Assembly: GCF_003314995.1 (NCBI RefSeq)
Contig: NZ_QNRH01000004.1
Span: 186,001 to 250,000 of the forward strand
Reading direction: 5' to 3'
Source of the DNA: Pseudochrobactrum asaccharolyticum
GTDB taxonomy: Bacteria; Pseudomonadota; Alphaproteobacteria; Rhizobiales; Rhizobiaceae
Length of the DNA stretch: 64,000 bases
Part shown: in pieces, positions 1 through 8,328 of the stretch
How positions within the stretch are numbered: position 1 is the first letter of the stretch
Layout of the letters: each line of letters opens with the position of its first letter
Made by a program: the position numbers and the translations under genes
The notes under the pieces: generated by a model
What the model saw: the letters and a program-made list of their open reading frames with translations, nothing else
Databases searched by the model: none
Told to the model about the DNA's origin: nothing

Positions 1-14
1 GACAGGGAACGAAC

Positions 15-515
15 ATGAACCTTCTTGAGCTCGATATCGCTCGCGATGCACATCCGGTGGATGTCATTGAACAGGTTGCGCACGCCAATGACTGGGCCTT
101 TGACCGTACCGGTGATGATGAGATTGCGGTCTCTGTTGTCGGTAACTGGACGGATTATCATCTTTCCTTTTCCTGGATGGAAGAGTTTGAAGCGCTGCAT
201 CTGGCCTGCGCTTTTGATGTGAAGGTGAGTGAGCCTCGCGTCAATGAAGTGATGCGTCTGCTCTCGCTTATCAATGAGCAATTGCTCATGGGGCACTTTG
301 ATCTGTGGCGGCAGGAAGGGGCGATTATGTATCGCCAGTCCTTGCTGCTGGCGGGCGGCGCAAAGCCGACCAGCCGTCAGGTTGAGGTTCTGCTGGCCAG
401 CGCACTGGAAGCCTGTGAATGTTATTACCAGGCATTTCAGTTTGTTATCTGGTCCGGCGTTCCGGCGAAGGAAGCGCTGCAGGGCGTATTGTTTGAAACT
501 GTTGGTCGCGCCTGA
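15..515 (+). CDS. YbjN domain-containing protein
   Basis: A 166-residue soluble protein with the size and fold pattern of the YbjN family: an alternating N-terminal part, then a W-T/D-Y-H-L-S-F-type strand near residues 45-53 and a helical C-terminal half. There is no signal peptide and no catalytic motif. YbjN proteins are small cytosolic proteins, chaperone-like in fold, of uncertain function. The ATG is preceded by a purine-rich stretch (agggaacgaac), and the window begins only 14 bases upstream, so promoter and operon partners cannot be judged. The next gene is 54 bases downstream on the same strand. In related genomes proC often follows a ybjN gene; here csaA follows. The family call is fairly secure, the role is unknown. 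Confidence 0.75.
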   Translation: MNLLELDIARDAHPVDVIEQVAHANDWAFDRTGDDEIAVSVVGNWTDYHLSFSWMEEFEALHLACAFDVKVSEPRVNEVMRLLSLINEQLLMGHFDLWRQEGAIMYRQSLLLAGGAKPTSRQVEVLLASALEACECYYQAFQFVIWSGVPAKEALQGVLFETVGRA

Positions 516-569
516 AAAATTCAATAAGCGCTGTCCTGTTCGGGCAGGCAGCGCTGACTATAGATATGT

Positions 570-929
570 ATGGGGGATCGTGTGTCTGAGCATCAGGAAA
601 TTACTTTCGCGGATTTTGAAAAAGTCGATATCCGTACCGGTACGATTATTGAAGCAGAAGTTTTCGCTCAGGCTCGCAAACCCGCCTATAAGCTGAAAAT
701 TGATTTTGGTGACGTGATCGGCGTTAAGAAATCATCGGCACAGATTACAGTGCATTATACACCGGAAACACTGATCGGACGGCAGGTTCTGGCTGTTGTC
801 AATTTTCCGCCACGCCAGATCGGCCCTTTTATGTCGGAAGTTCTGACACTCGGACTTTCGGATGAAAATGGCGATATTGTGCTGGCAGCAACTGAGAAAA
901 ATGTTCCGAACGGACGTAAACTTATCTGA
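570..929 (+). CDS. csaA: CsaA-type tRNA-binding/chaperone protein
   Basis: A 119-residue protein made entirely of a tRNA-binding (EMAP-II/Trbp111-like) OB-fold domain, the usual size for CsaA. The body runs from F-E-K-V-D-I-R-T-G-T-I near residue 15 to a C-terminal N-V-P-N-G-R-K-L-I, both family hallmarks. CsaA homodimers bind tRNA and assist protein export or folding in bacteria lacking SecB; the exact role here is inferred from family. Two starts are possible: the ATG at 570 has no clear ribosome site, whereas an in-frame GTG at 582 lies 5 bases behind GGGGGA and may be the true start. A hairpin at 1017-1046 could end its transcript. Confidence 0.85.
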   Translation: MGDRVSEHQEITFADFEKVDIRTGTIIEAEVFAQARKPAYKLKIDFGDVIGVKKSSAQITVHYTPETLIGRQVLAVVNFPPRQIGPFMSEVLTLGLSDENGDIVLAATEKNVPNGRKLI

Positions 930-1016
930 TATTCTTGTTGTGAGTTAATTGTTTTAATTAAAATCACATAAAAATATTCGCTTTGAATTGCTCATAATAT
1001 TGTCATAAGATTTTAT

Positions 1017-1046
1017 AAATCTCCGAATTGTTTCTTTCGGAGATTT
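1017..1046 (+). promoter_or_regulatory. Hairpin with U-tract that covers the next gene's ribosome binding site
   Basis: Eleven perfectly paired bases (aaatctccgaa at 1017-1027 with ttcggagattt at 1036-1046) close an 8-base loop and are followed by T residues. It looks like the Rho-independent terminator of csaA. Its 3' arm also contains CGGAG (1038-1042), the only good Shine-Dalgarno sequence for the ATG at 1050. The same element could therefore end csaA transcription and mask translation of the next gene. Confidence 0.6.
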
Positions 1047-1049
1047 TTT

Positions 1050-1442
1050 ATGTTTAATATTAAAAGTATATTTTTAACATTATATTTAGTTGCTGTTTCC
1101 GGCGGAGCTTATGCTGCTGCGCCGGATCAGAATGTTCAGCCGATGGTTATTTCGTCTGTCCGGGAACATTCAACAACAGTTTACGGTGATAAGATTGAAT
1201 ACAATATAACCTTTGACGTTGCGATCTCAAATTTAGGTAAAAAACCACTTGATCTGAGCAAAGGTTGTTTTGAGGCTGTTATGCCTGACAATAGCACGCG
1301 GTCTCTCAGTATGATTGATGAAGAGCTGACTGAAGGTTTGTTAAAAGTTGGTGACAACCGTAAGAGCTTTGTCGAGTTCTCCGCGAGTGATAACAGCATA
1401 TACAAGGCCGTAGCCGTTAAATATCAGACGACCTGCCAGTAA
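1050..1442 (+). CDS. Small secreted protein of unknown function
   Basis: A 130-residue protein with a clear Sec signal peptide: a short basic start with K at residue 5, a hydrophobic core, and a likely cleavage after A-Y-A-A near residue 23. The mature part has alternating beta-type sequence and two cysteines, C-F-E in the middle and T-C-Q at the end, that could form a disulphide in the periplasm. I do not recognise the family. The sequence resembles an immunoglobulin-like or DUF-type periplasmic beta domain only in general character. The 5' region is AT-rich and the ribosome binding site sits inside a hairpin. The gene converges on the histidine kinase gene, with 7 bases between the two stops. 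Confidence 0.65.
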   Translation: MFNIKSIFLTLYLVAVSGGAYAAAPDQNVQPMVISSVREHSTTVYGDKIEYNITFDVAISNLGKKPLDLSKGCFEAVMPDNSTRSLSMIDEELTEGLLKVGDNRKSFVEFSASDNSIYKAVAVKYQTTCQ

Positions 1443-1449
1443 TACAGTC

Positions 1450-2781
1450 TTATGCCGGAATGCTGATAATAGCGCGCAGCCCGCCTGTCGGGCTGCTTTC
1501 CAATGTGATATCGCCGCCATGATTACGGGCAATGTCACGGGCAATGGCTAGCCCCAAACCGGTGCCACCGGCATCCTGATTGCGCGCTTCATCTAAGCGA
1601 ACAAAAGGCTTGAAGACCTCTTCCCGCTTATCTTCCGGAATACCCGCACCGTCATCATCCACCGTGATGATCAGCCAGTCATCTTTGTGCGTTGCTGTCA
1701 GATGTACCGATTGTGCATAGCGGAAGGCATTGCCGACCAGATTGCTGACCAAGCGCGTGAAAGCATTCGGCCGTACTTGTATCTGGCTGCTGCCATGCAT
1801 CTCGCTTGAGAAGCCGCGATCGCGCAATTTGGCTTCTTCTTCCAGCTTGCGGAAAAGGATTTGCATATCAAGCACATCCTGCTCTTCACTGCCTTCACCG
1901 CGCGCAAAAGCCAGATAACCCTCCAGCATATTCTGCATGTCGGTGATATCCTGATTGAGCGGCACCGTATCAATCTTGGTACCGGCAATAGCCAGTTGCA
2001 GTTTGAAGCGGGTGAGAATGGTACGCAGGTCATGGCTGACGCCACTCAGCATGGCTGTGCGCTGTTCAATCTGGCGCTCAATACGCTCCCGCATCTGTAT
2101 GAAGGCTATGCCTGCTTTACGAACTTCCTCAGCACCATGCGGATAGAAGTCCGCTGGCATCGGCTGGCCTTTACCGAAACTCTCTGCGGCCTCAGACAAT
2201 TGCTGGATCGGTTTGATTTGATTGCGCAGGAAGGCAATCGCGATGGTCAGCAAAACCAAAGCTGTGCCGATCATCCATGTCAGGAAGATCAGCGTATTGG
2301 AAGCGTAAGCCTGACTGCGTTTGGCAAAAACGCGCAGCACTTTATCTTCCAGCTGAATGCGGATTTCCACCAGATCGGAATCGCCGACCGTATCAATCCA
2401 GAACGGGCGGTTGATCTGACGGGTAATTTCTTCGTTCAGGAAGTAGTCCAGAATAGAGAAGAACGGTTTTGGACCAGGCGGCGGTAGTGGTGCTGATGGC
2501 AGAACCGATACGTTGAGATCCAGCCGTTGCTGGGCGATACGGATAATATTGGCGTAATCCGGTTCTTGCGGATAAGTCTCAAGAATATCAATAATCGCCG
2601 AGATGTCACGCACTACGGCGGTGGAAAGCCGCTCGGTGACCATTTGCCAATGCCGTTCCATAAACACGAAGGCAATAACCGACTGCAACAGCACCATCGG
2701 AGCGATGATGATGATGAGCGAGCGTGCATAAAGCCGCTTGGGCATGCGCAAGGCCAGCCAGTCGGAAAACCGTCTCAGCAA
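1450..2781 (-). CDS. EnvZ-like sensor histidine kinase, partner of PetR
   Basis: A 443-residue membrane kinase. Transmembrane segments lie near residues 20-42 and 162-185 and flank a periplasmic region of about 120 residues. HAMP, HisKA and HATPase_c domains follow. The phospho-acceptor is H250 in S-H-D-L-R-T. N and G boxes are visible (N-L-V-G-N-A, D-D-D-G-A-G-I, G-T-G-L-G-L-A). The residue after R-T, usually proline in EnvZ-type H-boxes, is isoleucine (I255). The start is a TTG behind AGGAG at a longish spacing; the first ATG is at residue 13. It lies 50 bases downstream of the response regulator gene on the same strand, so the two are almost certainly one operon and a cognate pair. The stimulus is unknown. 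Confidence 0.85.
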   Translation of the reverse strand: MLRRFSDWLALRMPKRLYARSLIIIIAPMVLLQSVIAFVFMERHWQMVTERLSTAVVRDISAIIDILETYPQEPDYANIIRIAQQRLDLNVSVLPSAPLPPPGPKPFFSILDYFLNEEITRQINRPFWIDTVGDSDLVEIRIQLEDKVLRVFAKRSQAYASNTLIFLTWMIGTALVLLTIAIAFLRNQIKPIQQLSEAAESFGKGQPMPADFYPHGAEEVRKAGIAFIQMRERIERQIEQRTAMLSGVSHDLRTILTRFKLQLAIAGTKIDTVPLNQDITDMQNMLEGYLAFARGEGSEEQDVLDMQILFRKLEEEAKLRDRGFSSEMHGSSQIQVRPNAFTRLVSNLVGNAFRYAQSVHLTATHKDDWLIITVDDDGAGIPEDKREEVFKPFVRLDEARNQDAGGTGLGLAIARDIARNHGGDITLESSPTGGLRAIISIPA

Positions 2782-2831
2782 AAGCTAATGTCTCCTGTTA
2801 TACCACATACAGATCCGTTTGCTGGCTACTC

Positions 2832-3539
2832 TTATTGCTCAATGCTCAGTTTGTAGCCGATGCCGCGCACAGTTTGCAGCCAGATCGGGTTGGCAGGGTC
2901 AACTTCGATTTTACGGCGCAGGCGGTTGATCTGCACATCAATTGTCCGTTCACCAACTTCGCCGTCCTGACCGGTCAGCTCATGGCGCGGCACGGTTTCA
3001 CCGGCACGTTCCGCGAAGATCGTCATAATATCCTGTTCACGATCCGTCAGTTTAATAACTTCGCCGCCCTGTTTGAGTTCCTTGCGCGGAATAGAAAATG
3101 TGTAAGGGCCGAAAACAATCTGCTCGATAATATGCTGTGTTGGTTGCGCGCCACGGCGCAGAATATTATTGATGCGCAGCGTCAGCTCGCGCGGATCAAA
3201 CGGCTTGGAGAGATAGTCATCTGCACCGGCTTCAAGGCCGTTAATACGGCTGTCGGTTTCCGATAATGCTGTCAGCATCAGAATTGGTACAGATTTTTTC
3301 TCGCGCAGCGAGCGAGTAAGTTCCACACCGCTTTCGCCTGGCATCATGACGTCGAGGACGATCAGATCAAAATCAATGCCTTCCAGCTTGCGGCGGGCTT
3401 CCTGTGCATTGGCGGCCATCGTCACACGATAGCCGGTGGTGCTCAGATATTGCGACAGCAGGCTGCGGATACGGGTATCATCATCAACCACCAGCAGGTG
3501 CGGTGCATCGTCGGACAGAATTGTGTCTTCGCTGGTCAT
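2832..3539 (-). CDS. petR: PetR-like OmpR-family response regulator
   Basis: A 235-residue two-domain regulator. The receiver domain spans about residues 13-125, with the acidic pocket D19-D20-D21, phospho-acceptor D63 in V-L-D-V-M-M-P, and lysine in L-S-K-P-F. The C-terminal part is an OmpR/PhoB winged helix (R-T-I-D-V-Q-I-N-R-L-R-R-K-I, then V-R-G-I-G-Y-K-L). With a MarR-type gene directly upstream it matches the petP-petR pair first described near the petABC genes of Rhodobacter capsulatus and conserved in Brucellaceae. The symbol rests on that context and on sequence type. AAAGGGT precedes the ATG. It is followed by its kinase gene. Targets cannot be read from this sequence. Confidence 0.85.
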   Translation of the reverse strand: MTSEDTILSDDAPHLLVVDDDTRIRSLLSQYLSTTGYRVTMAANAQEARRKLEGIDFDLIVLDVMMPGESGVELTRSLREKKSVPILMLTALSETDSRINGLEAGADDYLSKPFDPRELTLRINNILRRGAQPTQHIIEQIVFGPYTFSIPRKELKQGGEVIKLTDREQDIMTIFAERAGETVPRHELTGQDGEVGERTIDVQINRLRRKIEVDPANPIWLQTVRGIGYKLSIEQ

Positions 3540-3685
3540 TGGTTTTACCCTTTCAGTACAGAGCTTTTGATGCCTTTAAACAGGCGTGAAGCCAGTCATC
3601 TCATTCTTTATTGCTAGTCTTTACCTGCGTGTTTGGTTCGCGGATATACACACTATGTGAATGATGGCTGTTTATATTTACCGGT

Positions 3686-4195
3686 TCAGTTTGATTGGTT
3701 GATAGGAAGGCTGTCGATCTGATCGCGCTGGTCACTGTTGACCATGGCTTTCAGGAAATTCTGGATGATACGTTTTTCGGTGACATTGCTTTCAGCCAGT
3801 GCCGCGGCAATGCGGTTTGACTGCGGCTGCGTGAGTGACAGAATAAGCTCGCGGCCGGAAGTGGTCGGATAAAGCTCTCTCTGACGGCGGTCTGCTTCGC
3901 CTGTCAGCTGAATAATATGGCCGTTATCGACAAGTTGTTTGAGAACGCGTGCGAGGCTCTGTTTGGTGATTTTCAGCACATCCAGCAATTCGGCAACGCT
4001 CATGCCGGGTTTGCGGTTGACGAAATAGAGAACACGGTGATGCGCGCGGCCAAACCCCATGGTTTCGAGCTGTTTGTCGGGGTCAGCTGTAAAATCACGA
4101 TAGGAGAAAAACAGGAGCTCAATGATGCCCAGATCGTTGACCTCATCTTCTGACAGGGCTGAACGAATAGTTGTATCATTGGTATTGAAGCGCAC
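3686..4195 (-). CDS. petP: PetP-like MarR-family transcriptional regulator
   Basis: A 169-residue winged-helix protein of MarR type. An N-terminal dimerisation helix is followed by the DNA-binding segment (M-S-V-A-E-L-L-D-V-L-K-I-T-K-Q-S-L near residues 80-96) and the wing around D-R-R-Q-R-E-L-Y. It lies upstream of petR on the same strand with a 146-base gap, the arrangement known as petP-petR. In R. capsulatus this pair affects cytochrome bc1 expression; the role here is inferred. The gap to petR is long enough for a separate promoter. The ATG is the only sensible start. Confidence 0.8.
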   Translation of the reverse strand: MRFNTNDTTIRSALSEDEVNDLGIIELLFFSYRDFTADPDKQLETMGFGRAHHRVLYFVNRKPGMSVAELLDVLKITKQSLARVLKQLVDNGHIIQLTGEADRRQRELYPTTSGRELILSLTQPQSNRIAAALAESNVTEKRIIQNFLKAMVNSDQRDQIDSLPINQSN

Positions 4196-4487
4196 GTTGG
4201 TCTCCGGTTGGTTTATAAAATGCTGTCTGTTTCTCTATCAGCGCTTTCTCCGTGCGGATAGAATATCAGTATCTTACCCTCAATTATCTGCTTTAGTGTT
4301 ATTTATAGCAACATCGGTTACAGGAAATGCAGCATTTTATCTGATTTATCAGTGAAGGGGTATGCGTTAGCCGATTGTTCAATTTGACAGGTAATTATTA
4401 TAAGAATTGACAGGCTTCTATTTCTTGGCATCATCAGCAAGTCAAAGTGTTTTACTTTGATGTGAAACAATATTTGGGGTGACAATT

Positions 4488-4766
4488 ATGGATGCGATAG
4501 TACCTATTCTCGTGCAGTTGGTCGCCGGTGCTGTTGGCGGTAATCTTGCCGGCGCAATTAAAAATCTTAGTCTTGGTACAACAGGTAACACGATTGCCGG
4601 TGGTATTGGTGGTCTGATCCTGAGTCAGCTACTGCCAATGCTGACAGGTGGCGGTGTTGATTCCGCGCTGAACGGTATTGTCGGTCAGTTAATCGGCGGC
4701 GGTGCCGGTGGTGCTGTGCTGACGGCTGTTGTCGGCCTGATTAAGAATAGCATGTCTAAAGCCTGA
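4488..4766 (+). CDS. Glycine-rich small membrane protein, unknown function
   Basis: A 92-residue, very hydrophobic protein built of glycine- and alanine-rich stretches (G-A-V-G-G, G-G-I-G-G-L-I, G-G-G-A-G-G-A) with almost no charge apart from a basic C-terminus, N-S-M-S-K-A. This is a glycine-zipper pattern seen in small membrane-inserting proteins. I chose the ATG at 4488 because GGGGTG sits six bases before it. A GTG at 4479 would overlap that ribosome site. No close neighbour on the same strand suggests a partner, and two hairpins plus a UUCG-loop terminator follow. It could be a structural membrane protein or a pore-like peptide; sequence alone does not decide. Confidence 0.6.
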   Translation: MDAIVPILVQLVAGAVGGNLAGAIKNLSLGTTGNTIAGGIGGLILSQLLPMLTGGGVDSALNGIVGQLIGGGAGGAVLTAVVGLIKNSMSKA

Positions 4767-4848
4767 GTGATTGCTCAGGTCTGAGCTGATAACTGACAGG
4801 ATGTTTTGTCCTGTCAGCCGCTGCAATTTTATTTTAATAAGTCTATAT

Positions 4849-4876
4849 AAAGGGTAGCTTCGGCTATCCTTTTTTG
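4849..4876 (+). terminator. Rho-independent terminator with UUCG loop
   Basis: A ten-pair stem (aaagggtagc with gctatccttt) closed by a ttcg tetraloop and followed by a T-run. It ends the small membrane protein transcript. A second inverted repeat, ctgacagga/tcctgtcag at 4793-4817, lies between the gene and this terminator. Confidence 0.75.
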
Positions 4877-4935
4877 TTTGCGCAGTAGTGCAGCAAGAGA
4901 AGATGGCCTGTTCGGACAAATTAATCGGGTGAGAA

Positions 4936-5580
4936 ATGAGCCAGCTTCAGGCAATTATAATTGCGGTAACGCCGTTCCGGCAGAATTGTACCATTCTTTT
5001 TGACAAGGATACTAAAGCAGGTGTTGTTGTTGATCCGGGCGGGGATGTTGATGCGATCAAAGAAGTGATTGAGAACAATCAGTTGAAGATTGAAGCAATC
5101 TGGATCACCCATGGCCATGTGGATCATATTGGTGCCGCTGCCGATCTGCGCGATGCTTTACAGGTGCCGATTATCGGCTCGCAGGAAGAAGATGCATTTC
5201 TCTATGATAATGTGGAATCATCAGCGGCCAAATATGGCTTAGGCAGCGGCTATCGTAATTTTCAGCCGGATCGCTGGTTGAAAGAAGGTGATGTTTTAGA
5301 AGTCGCCGGAGAGAAGTTTGAAGTTCTGCATTGTCCGGGTCATTCGCCGGGGCATGTGGTCTTTATCAATAAGGCCATGCACTTTGCTATTGTCGGCGAT
5401 GTTCTGTTCAACGGCTCGGTCGGGCGTACGGATTTGCCGGGTGGCGATCATGAAACGCTGATCCGCTCGATTAAAGAAAAACTGCTGCCGCTGGGTGATG
5501 AATACAGCTTTATCTGTGGTCACGGCGCAGGCAGCCGCTTTGGGGATGAACGGCGCGGTAATCCGTTTTTGGTCGGATAA
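4936..5580 (+). CDS. Glyoxalase II-like metallo-beta-lactamase fold hydrolase
   Basis: A 214-residue single-domain metallo-beta-lactamase fold enzyme of the YcbL/GloC type. The metal motif T-H-G-H-V-D-H gives H59, H61, D63 and H64. Further ligands are in C-P-G-H-S-P-G-H (H around 135) and V-G-D-V-L-F (D around 154). The C-terminal G-H-G-A-G-S-R-F-G-D-E-R-R-G-N-P-F matches the family ending, with small changes from the usual G-H-G-P-M/G-S-T-F form. It probably hydrolyses S-lactoylglutathione or a related thioester in the cytosol. It stands alone, followed by a terminator shared with the convergent BA14K gene. Confidence 0.85.
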   Translation: MSQLQAIIIAVTPFRQNCTILFDKDTKAGVVVDPGGDVDAIKEVIENNQLKIEAIWITHGHVDHIGAAADLRDALQVPIIGSQEEDAFLYDNVESSAAKYGLGSGYRNFQPDRWLKEGDVLEVAGEKFEVLHCPGHSPGHVVFINKAMHFAIVGDVLFNGSVGRTDLPGGDHETLIRSIKEKLLPLGDEYSFICGHGAGSRFGDERRGNPFLVG

Positions 5581-5602
5581 GCCTTCGCGTTATAGTAATA
5601 AA

Positions 5603-5627
5603 AAACCGCCGGATAATCCGGCGGTTT
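5603..5627. terminator. Bidirectional Rho-independent terminator
   Basis: An eleven-pair perfect stem (aaaccgccgga/tccggcggttt) with a 3-base loop between two convergent genes. The T-run is stronger on the minus strand, so it serves the BA14K gene best. Confidence 0.85.
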
Positions 5628-5647
5628 CTGTATTCAAGGTGTGTTGC

Positions 5648-6151
5648 TTATTTTACGACACAGAAGTGATCACGGCTGTCATAGCCCCGGAATGTGCCGG
5701 TCTGTGCATTGAATGAACGGTATTTCTGCGAACACCAATTATACCATTCACGTGTCCATGGCTGGTAGGAGCCGCCATAATTATTACCGTAGTTTCCGCG
5801 TGCCGGCTGCGCAGGGTAGTAGTTGCGTGGCGGCGGCGGTGGTGCGTTATAAATCGGTTCGCGGTAGACCGGCTGTGGCTGCGGCTGAGACATTGCACCG
5901 GCAATAATAGCACCGGCTGCAAGACCGAGAACGCCTGCGGCAATAGCATTGTTGCGGTCACGGCGACGATCACGACGATCCCAGTCTCTGTCACGGTTGC
6001 GCCAGCCATTATCATGATGCCAGCCGCCGTTATTCCAGCCACCGCCGTGGCGGCGTCCCCAGCCATCAGCGGCTGCGACTGAGAGATTGCCGGCAGCTGT
6101 AGCAAAAGCGAGACCTGCGATCAGGGTGGTCTTAGCCAGTTTGTTCATCAT
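5648..6151 (-). CDS. BA14K family secreted protein
   Basis: A 167-residue exported protein with a signal peptide ending around A-V-A-A near residue 28. A tryptophan/histidine/arginine-rich segment follows (residues 30-67, repeated R-D-R type), then a glycine/alanine-rich hydrophobic segment (about 68-87), a proline-rich linker, and the C-terminal BA14K domain: W-Y-N-W-C-S-Q-K-Y-R-S-F, then T-G-T-F and a final H-F-C. BA14K is the Brucella 14-kDa immunoreactive, lectin-like protein. The two domain cysteines are present. It probably sits in the periplasm or membrane surface. The low-complexity part differs from the usual shorter family members. Confidence 0.88.
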   Translation of the reverse strand: MMNKLAKTTLIAGLAFATAAGNLSVAAADGWGRRHGGGWNNGGWHHDNGWRNRDRDWDRRDRRRDRNNAIAAGVLGLAAGAIIAGAMSQPQPQPVYREPIYNAPPPPPRNYYPAQPARGNYGNNYGGSYQPWTREWYNWCSQKYRSFNAQTGTFRGYDSRDHFCVVK

Positions 6152-6404
6152 AATCTTTGCCTCCTTACGAAGCTATGCATTCAGCTCTGTCGGCATTTTG
6201 CCGTTTGGTCTTCTCTGATCTGCGGGCTGTTGAGCTGCTGACCGGATGTTGACCTATCATTAAAGCAGGGCACATGAATGCTTGCTGAACAAGAAATAGG
6301 GGTAATGTTCAGCTTTTCAAAGAGGTTTGTCTTTCACATTTGGTAACGAAAAAACATGAATCGGATTGCATTGCGGATCGGGCGGGAAATATGCAGGTAA
6401 TAAA

Positions 6405-6427
6405 AAACCCCGGCATAACCGGGGTTT
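6405..6427 (-). terminator. Terminator of the cold-shock gene
   Basis: A nine-pair stem (aaaccccgg/ccggggttt) with a T-rich run on the minus strand, 76 bases after the stop of the cold-shock gene that reads toward it. Confidence 0.8.
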
Positions 6428-6502
6428 CTGTGTAGAAGCACTGACTGCATAACGGCTTAGTGAGTTTGCTCACTAAGTGATCGTATATGCTGCGCGTGTT
6501 TC

Positions 6503-6718
6503 TTATTCAGTGATGCTGATATCAACTGCTTTAGGGCCTTTGCCGCGACGATCCGGTTCAGTTTCGTAAGAAACTTTCTGGTTGTCGGCGAGATTTGTCA
6601 AACCTGAAGCCTGAACAGCAGAGATATGAACAAAGATATCTGGTCCGCCATTATCCGGTTTAATAAAGCCAAAGCCTTTTTCACCATTAAAGAATTTGAC
6701 TATGCCGGTCTGTGCCAT
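6503..6718 (-). CDS. Cold-shock protein (CspA family)
   Basis: A 71-residue single cold-shock domain. RNP1 (K-G-F-G-F-I) and RNP2 (D-I-F-V-H-I) are intact, with the usual leading G-I-V-K-F-F-N. These OB-fold proteins bind single-stranded RNA/DNA and melt mRNA structure. GGAAAAGGAACG before the ATG is a good ribosome site. The upstream region of several hundred bases has no convincing gene, which suits the long structured leader typical of csp mRNAs. A second, related csp gene lies at 23920-24129. Confidence 0.92.
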   Translation of the reverse strand: MAQTGIVKFFNGEKGFGFIKPDNGGPDIFVHISAVQASGLTNLADNQKVSYETEPDRRGKGPKAVDISITE

Positions 6719-7422
6719 GGGATACGTTCCTTTTCCTTGGCGCCGTTAAGGTTTTATCCAAAACGGAATTTTTCGAACCGCTATGCGCACCACACGCCCA
6801 GCGGTAGGGGTATGCAGGCAGTTATCGAAATCAGGAAAGGAGCCGATCATTGTCAGTTGCCTGACCCGGAGCTTGTAGCGGTTCCGGCGCGCCGTTCTTC
6901 CAGTCTTCCATTGTTCGCCAAATGCCCGAACAATTTCAGACTGATCTATTGAAAGATATTTGGCAAGCAAATTTTTGTTAAAGGGGTGTTTTTTCTTTGC
7001 CAAGTTGGTTCATAATAAAGGAACAATAGTCATAAAGTCAAAGATACTTCATTAAAAAGCATAATAAGATAAAATAAGTTGTATTTAGTTTTATAAGCCT
7101 CAGCAAAATGAGCATGCAATGTAGTTCAATGTACTAAAGAAAGTGAAAACCACTTAAATTTTTCACTATTTTGCGTCAAAAATATACAAAAAACGTATTT
7201 TGCATTAGAGAGGGCGCCCTTTCCACTGCCGGATATGATTTTTCAGTGCTGCTTTTTCGTAAAAAATGCCCGTCCTTGAGATATGTCTCTGTCAGAGAGG
7301 CGAAATAATATTTCGTTTGTGACGGTCTTGTCAGGCGACTGAATATTTACGTTCACGTTATTCCCGTTATCCAATGGGAGGTGGTTCCAGAAAAATGGAA
7401 CCTTTGCTTAAATGCCCTGAAT
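6719..7422. other. Intergenic region: csp leader and AT-rich spacer
   Basis: About 700 bases with no supported gene. The right third is AT-rich. A perfect inverted repeat, ggttcca/tggaacc at 7383-7402, lies just beyond the transglycosylase stop; it lacks a T-run but may end that transcript. The left part is probably the cold-shock gene leader and promoter. Confidence 0.5.
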
Positions 7423-8319
7423 TTATCGGTTTTTGCGAATAATGCACGAGCCGCCACTGATTCTGATCTGTTGGCAGAGTGCATCTGCCGACTGACGGTT
7501 ATTCGCGCCAAGGCGGGCAACATAAATCCCTCTTTTACCCATCGGGCTGCGGACGCGGGAAATATAGACTTCACGTCCGGCAAACAGTATCGGATTTTGT
7601 TTACGCAACCGGTTCCACTGCGCACTGACTGCACTTTGCCGGAAGTTTCCGGCAACCTGTACCGCCCAAGGGAACGGATTCAGGCGTGCCATTGGTATTG
7701 AACGGGTCTGCATGATTGGCAGCAACTGACAGGCCTGCTCAAAGGGCAGTTTTTCATCCAGTGGTGTGTCGGTTAGTTCCTGTCCGGTACTGAAATGATC
7801 CACGCTTTTGCCGGTAATTGAAAGAACGTAATTTTCCGTTTCCAGCGGCAGGAAGCCGCCATTCTTAATCCAGTTCGACAGGCGCGTGGGGCCTGCATTA
7901 TAGGCGGCGGCGGCCAGCCCCCAATTGCCGAAACTGCCATGCAGGTCTTTGAGGAAGGACGCAGAAGCGGGAAGTGCCAGTTCAATGTTGAAAGCATCTG
8001 TCAGGCCGCGTTCTTTGGCTGTGTAGGGCATGAATTGCGCAATACCCTGTGCGCCGACAGGGCTGACCGCCAGATGATCAAAGCGGCTTTCTTTCCAGAT
8101 CAGACGTGCGAAGAAGTTTGGCGGAATGCCGTGCTTGTCTGCTGCACTGGCAATCAGGCCGCAAATTTGTGCAATATCAGGTTTTTCAGATTTCGCACCA
8201 GCTTCTTTTGCCGGTGCGGTCTCTTTGCTTTCTGTTTCAGACTGAGCAAAAGCAACCGGCAGGTTGTAGGCCGGAAAAGACAACAGCAATGCAGCAAGTA
8301 TACCGGCAGGAAGACGCAT
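7423..8319 (-). CDS. Lytic murein transglycosylase, SLT domain
   Basis: A 298-residue exported enzyme. A signal peptide (to about V-A-F-A-Q, residue 26) is followed by a charged linker and an SLT/LysM-type goose-lysozyme domain. The catalytic glutamate is E77 in I-W-K-E-S-R-F. G-A-Q-G-I-A-Q-F-M-P and A-A-Y-N-A-G-P complete the family motifs. The last 90 residues form an extra beta-rich domain with two cysteines (A-L-C-Q-Q and G-S-C-I), resembling a SPOR-like module. It cleaves peptidoglycan in the periplasm to 1,6-anhydromuropeptides. It stands alone between a cold-shock gene and uvrB. Confidence 0.88.
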   Translation of the reverse strand: MRLPAGILAALLLSFPAYNLPVAFAQSETESKETAPAKEAGAKSEKPDIAQICGLIASAADKHGIPPNFFARLIWKESRFDHLAVSPVGAQGIAQFMPYTAKERGLTDAFNIELALPASASFLKDLHGSFGNWGLAAAAYNAGPTRLSNWIKNGGFLPLETENYVLSITGKSVDHFSTGQELTDTPLDEKLPFEQACQLLPIMQTRSIPMARLNPFPWAVQVAGNFRQSAVSAQWNRLRKQNPILFAGREVYISRVRSPMGKRGIYVARLGANNRQSADALCQQIRISGGSCIIRKNR

Positions 8320-8328
8320 AAAATGACC

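Noticed and set aside
6746-7003. Open frame of 85 codons upstream of the first csp gene
   Set aside because: It starts at TTG, has no good ribosome site or family, and lies in the likely csp mRNA leader.
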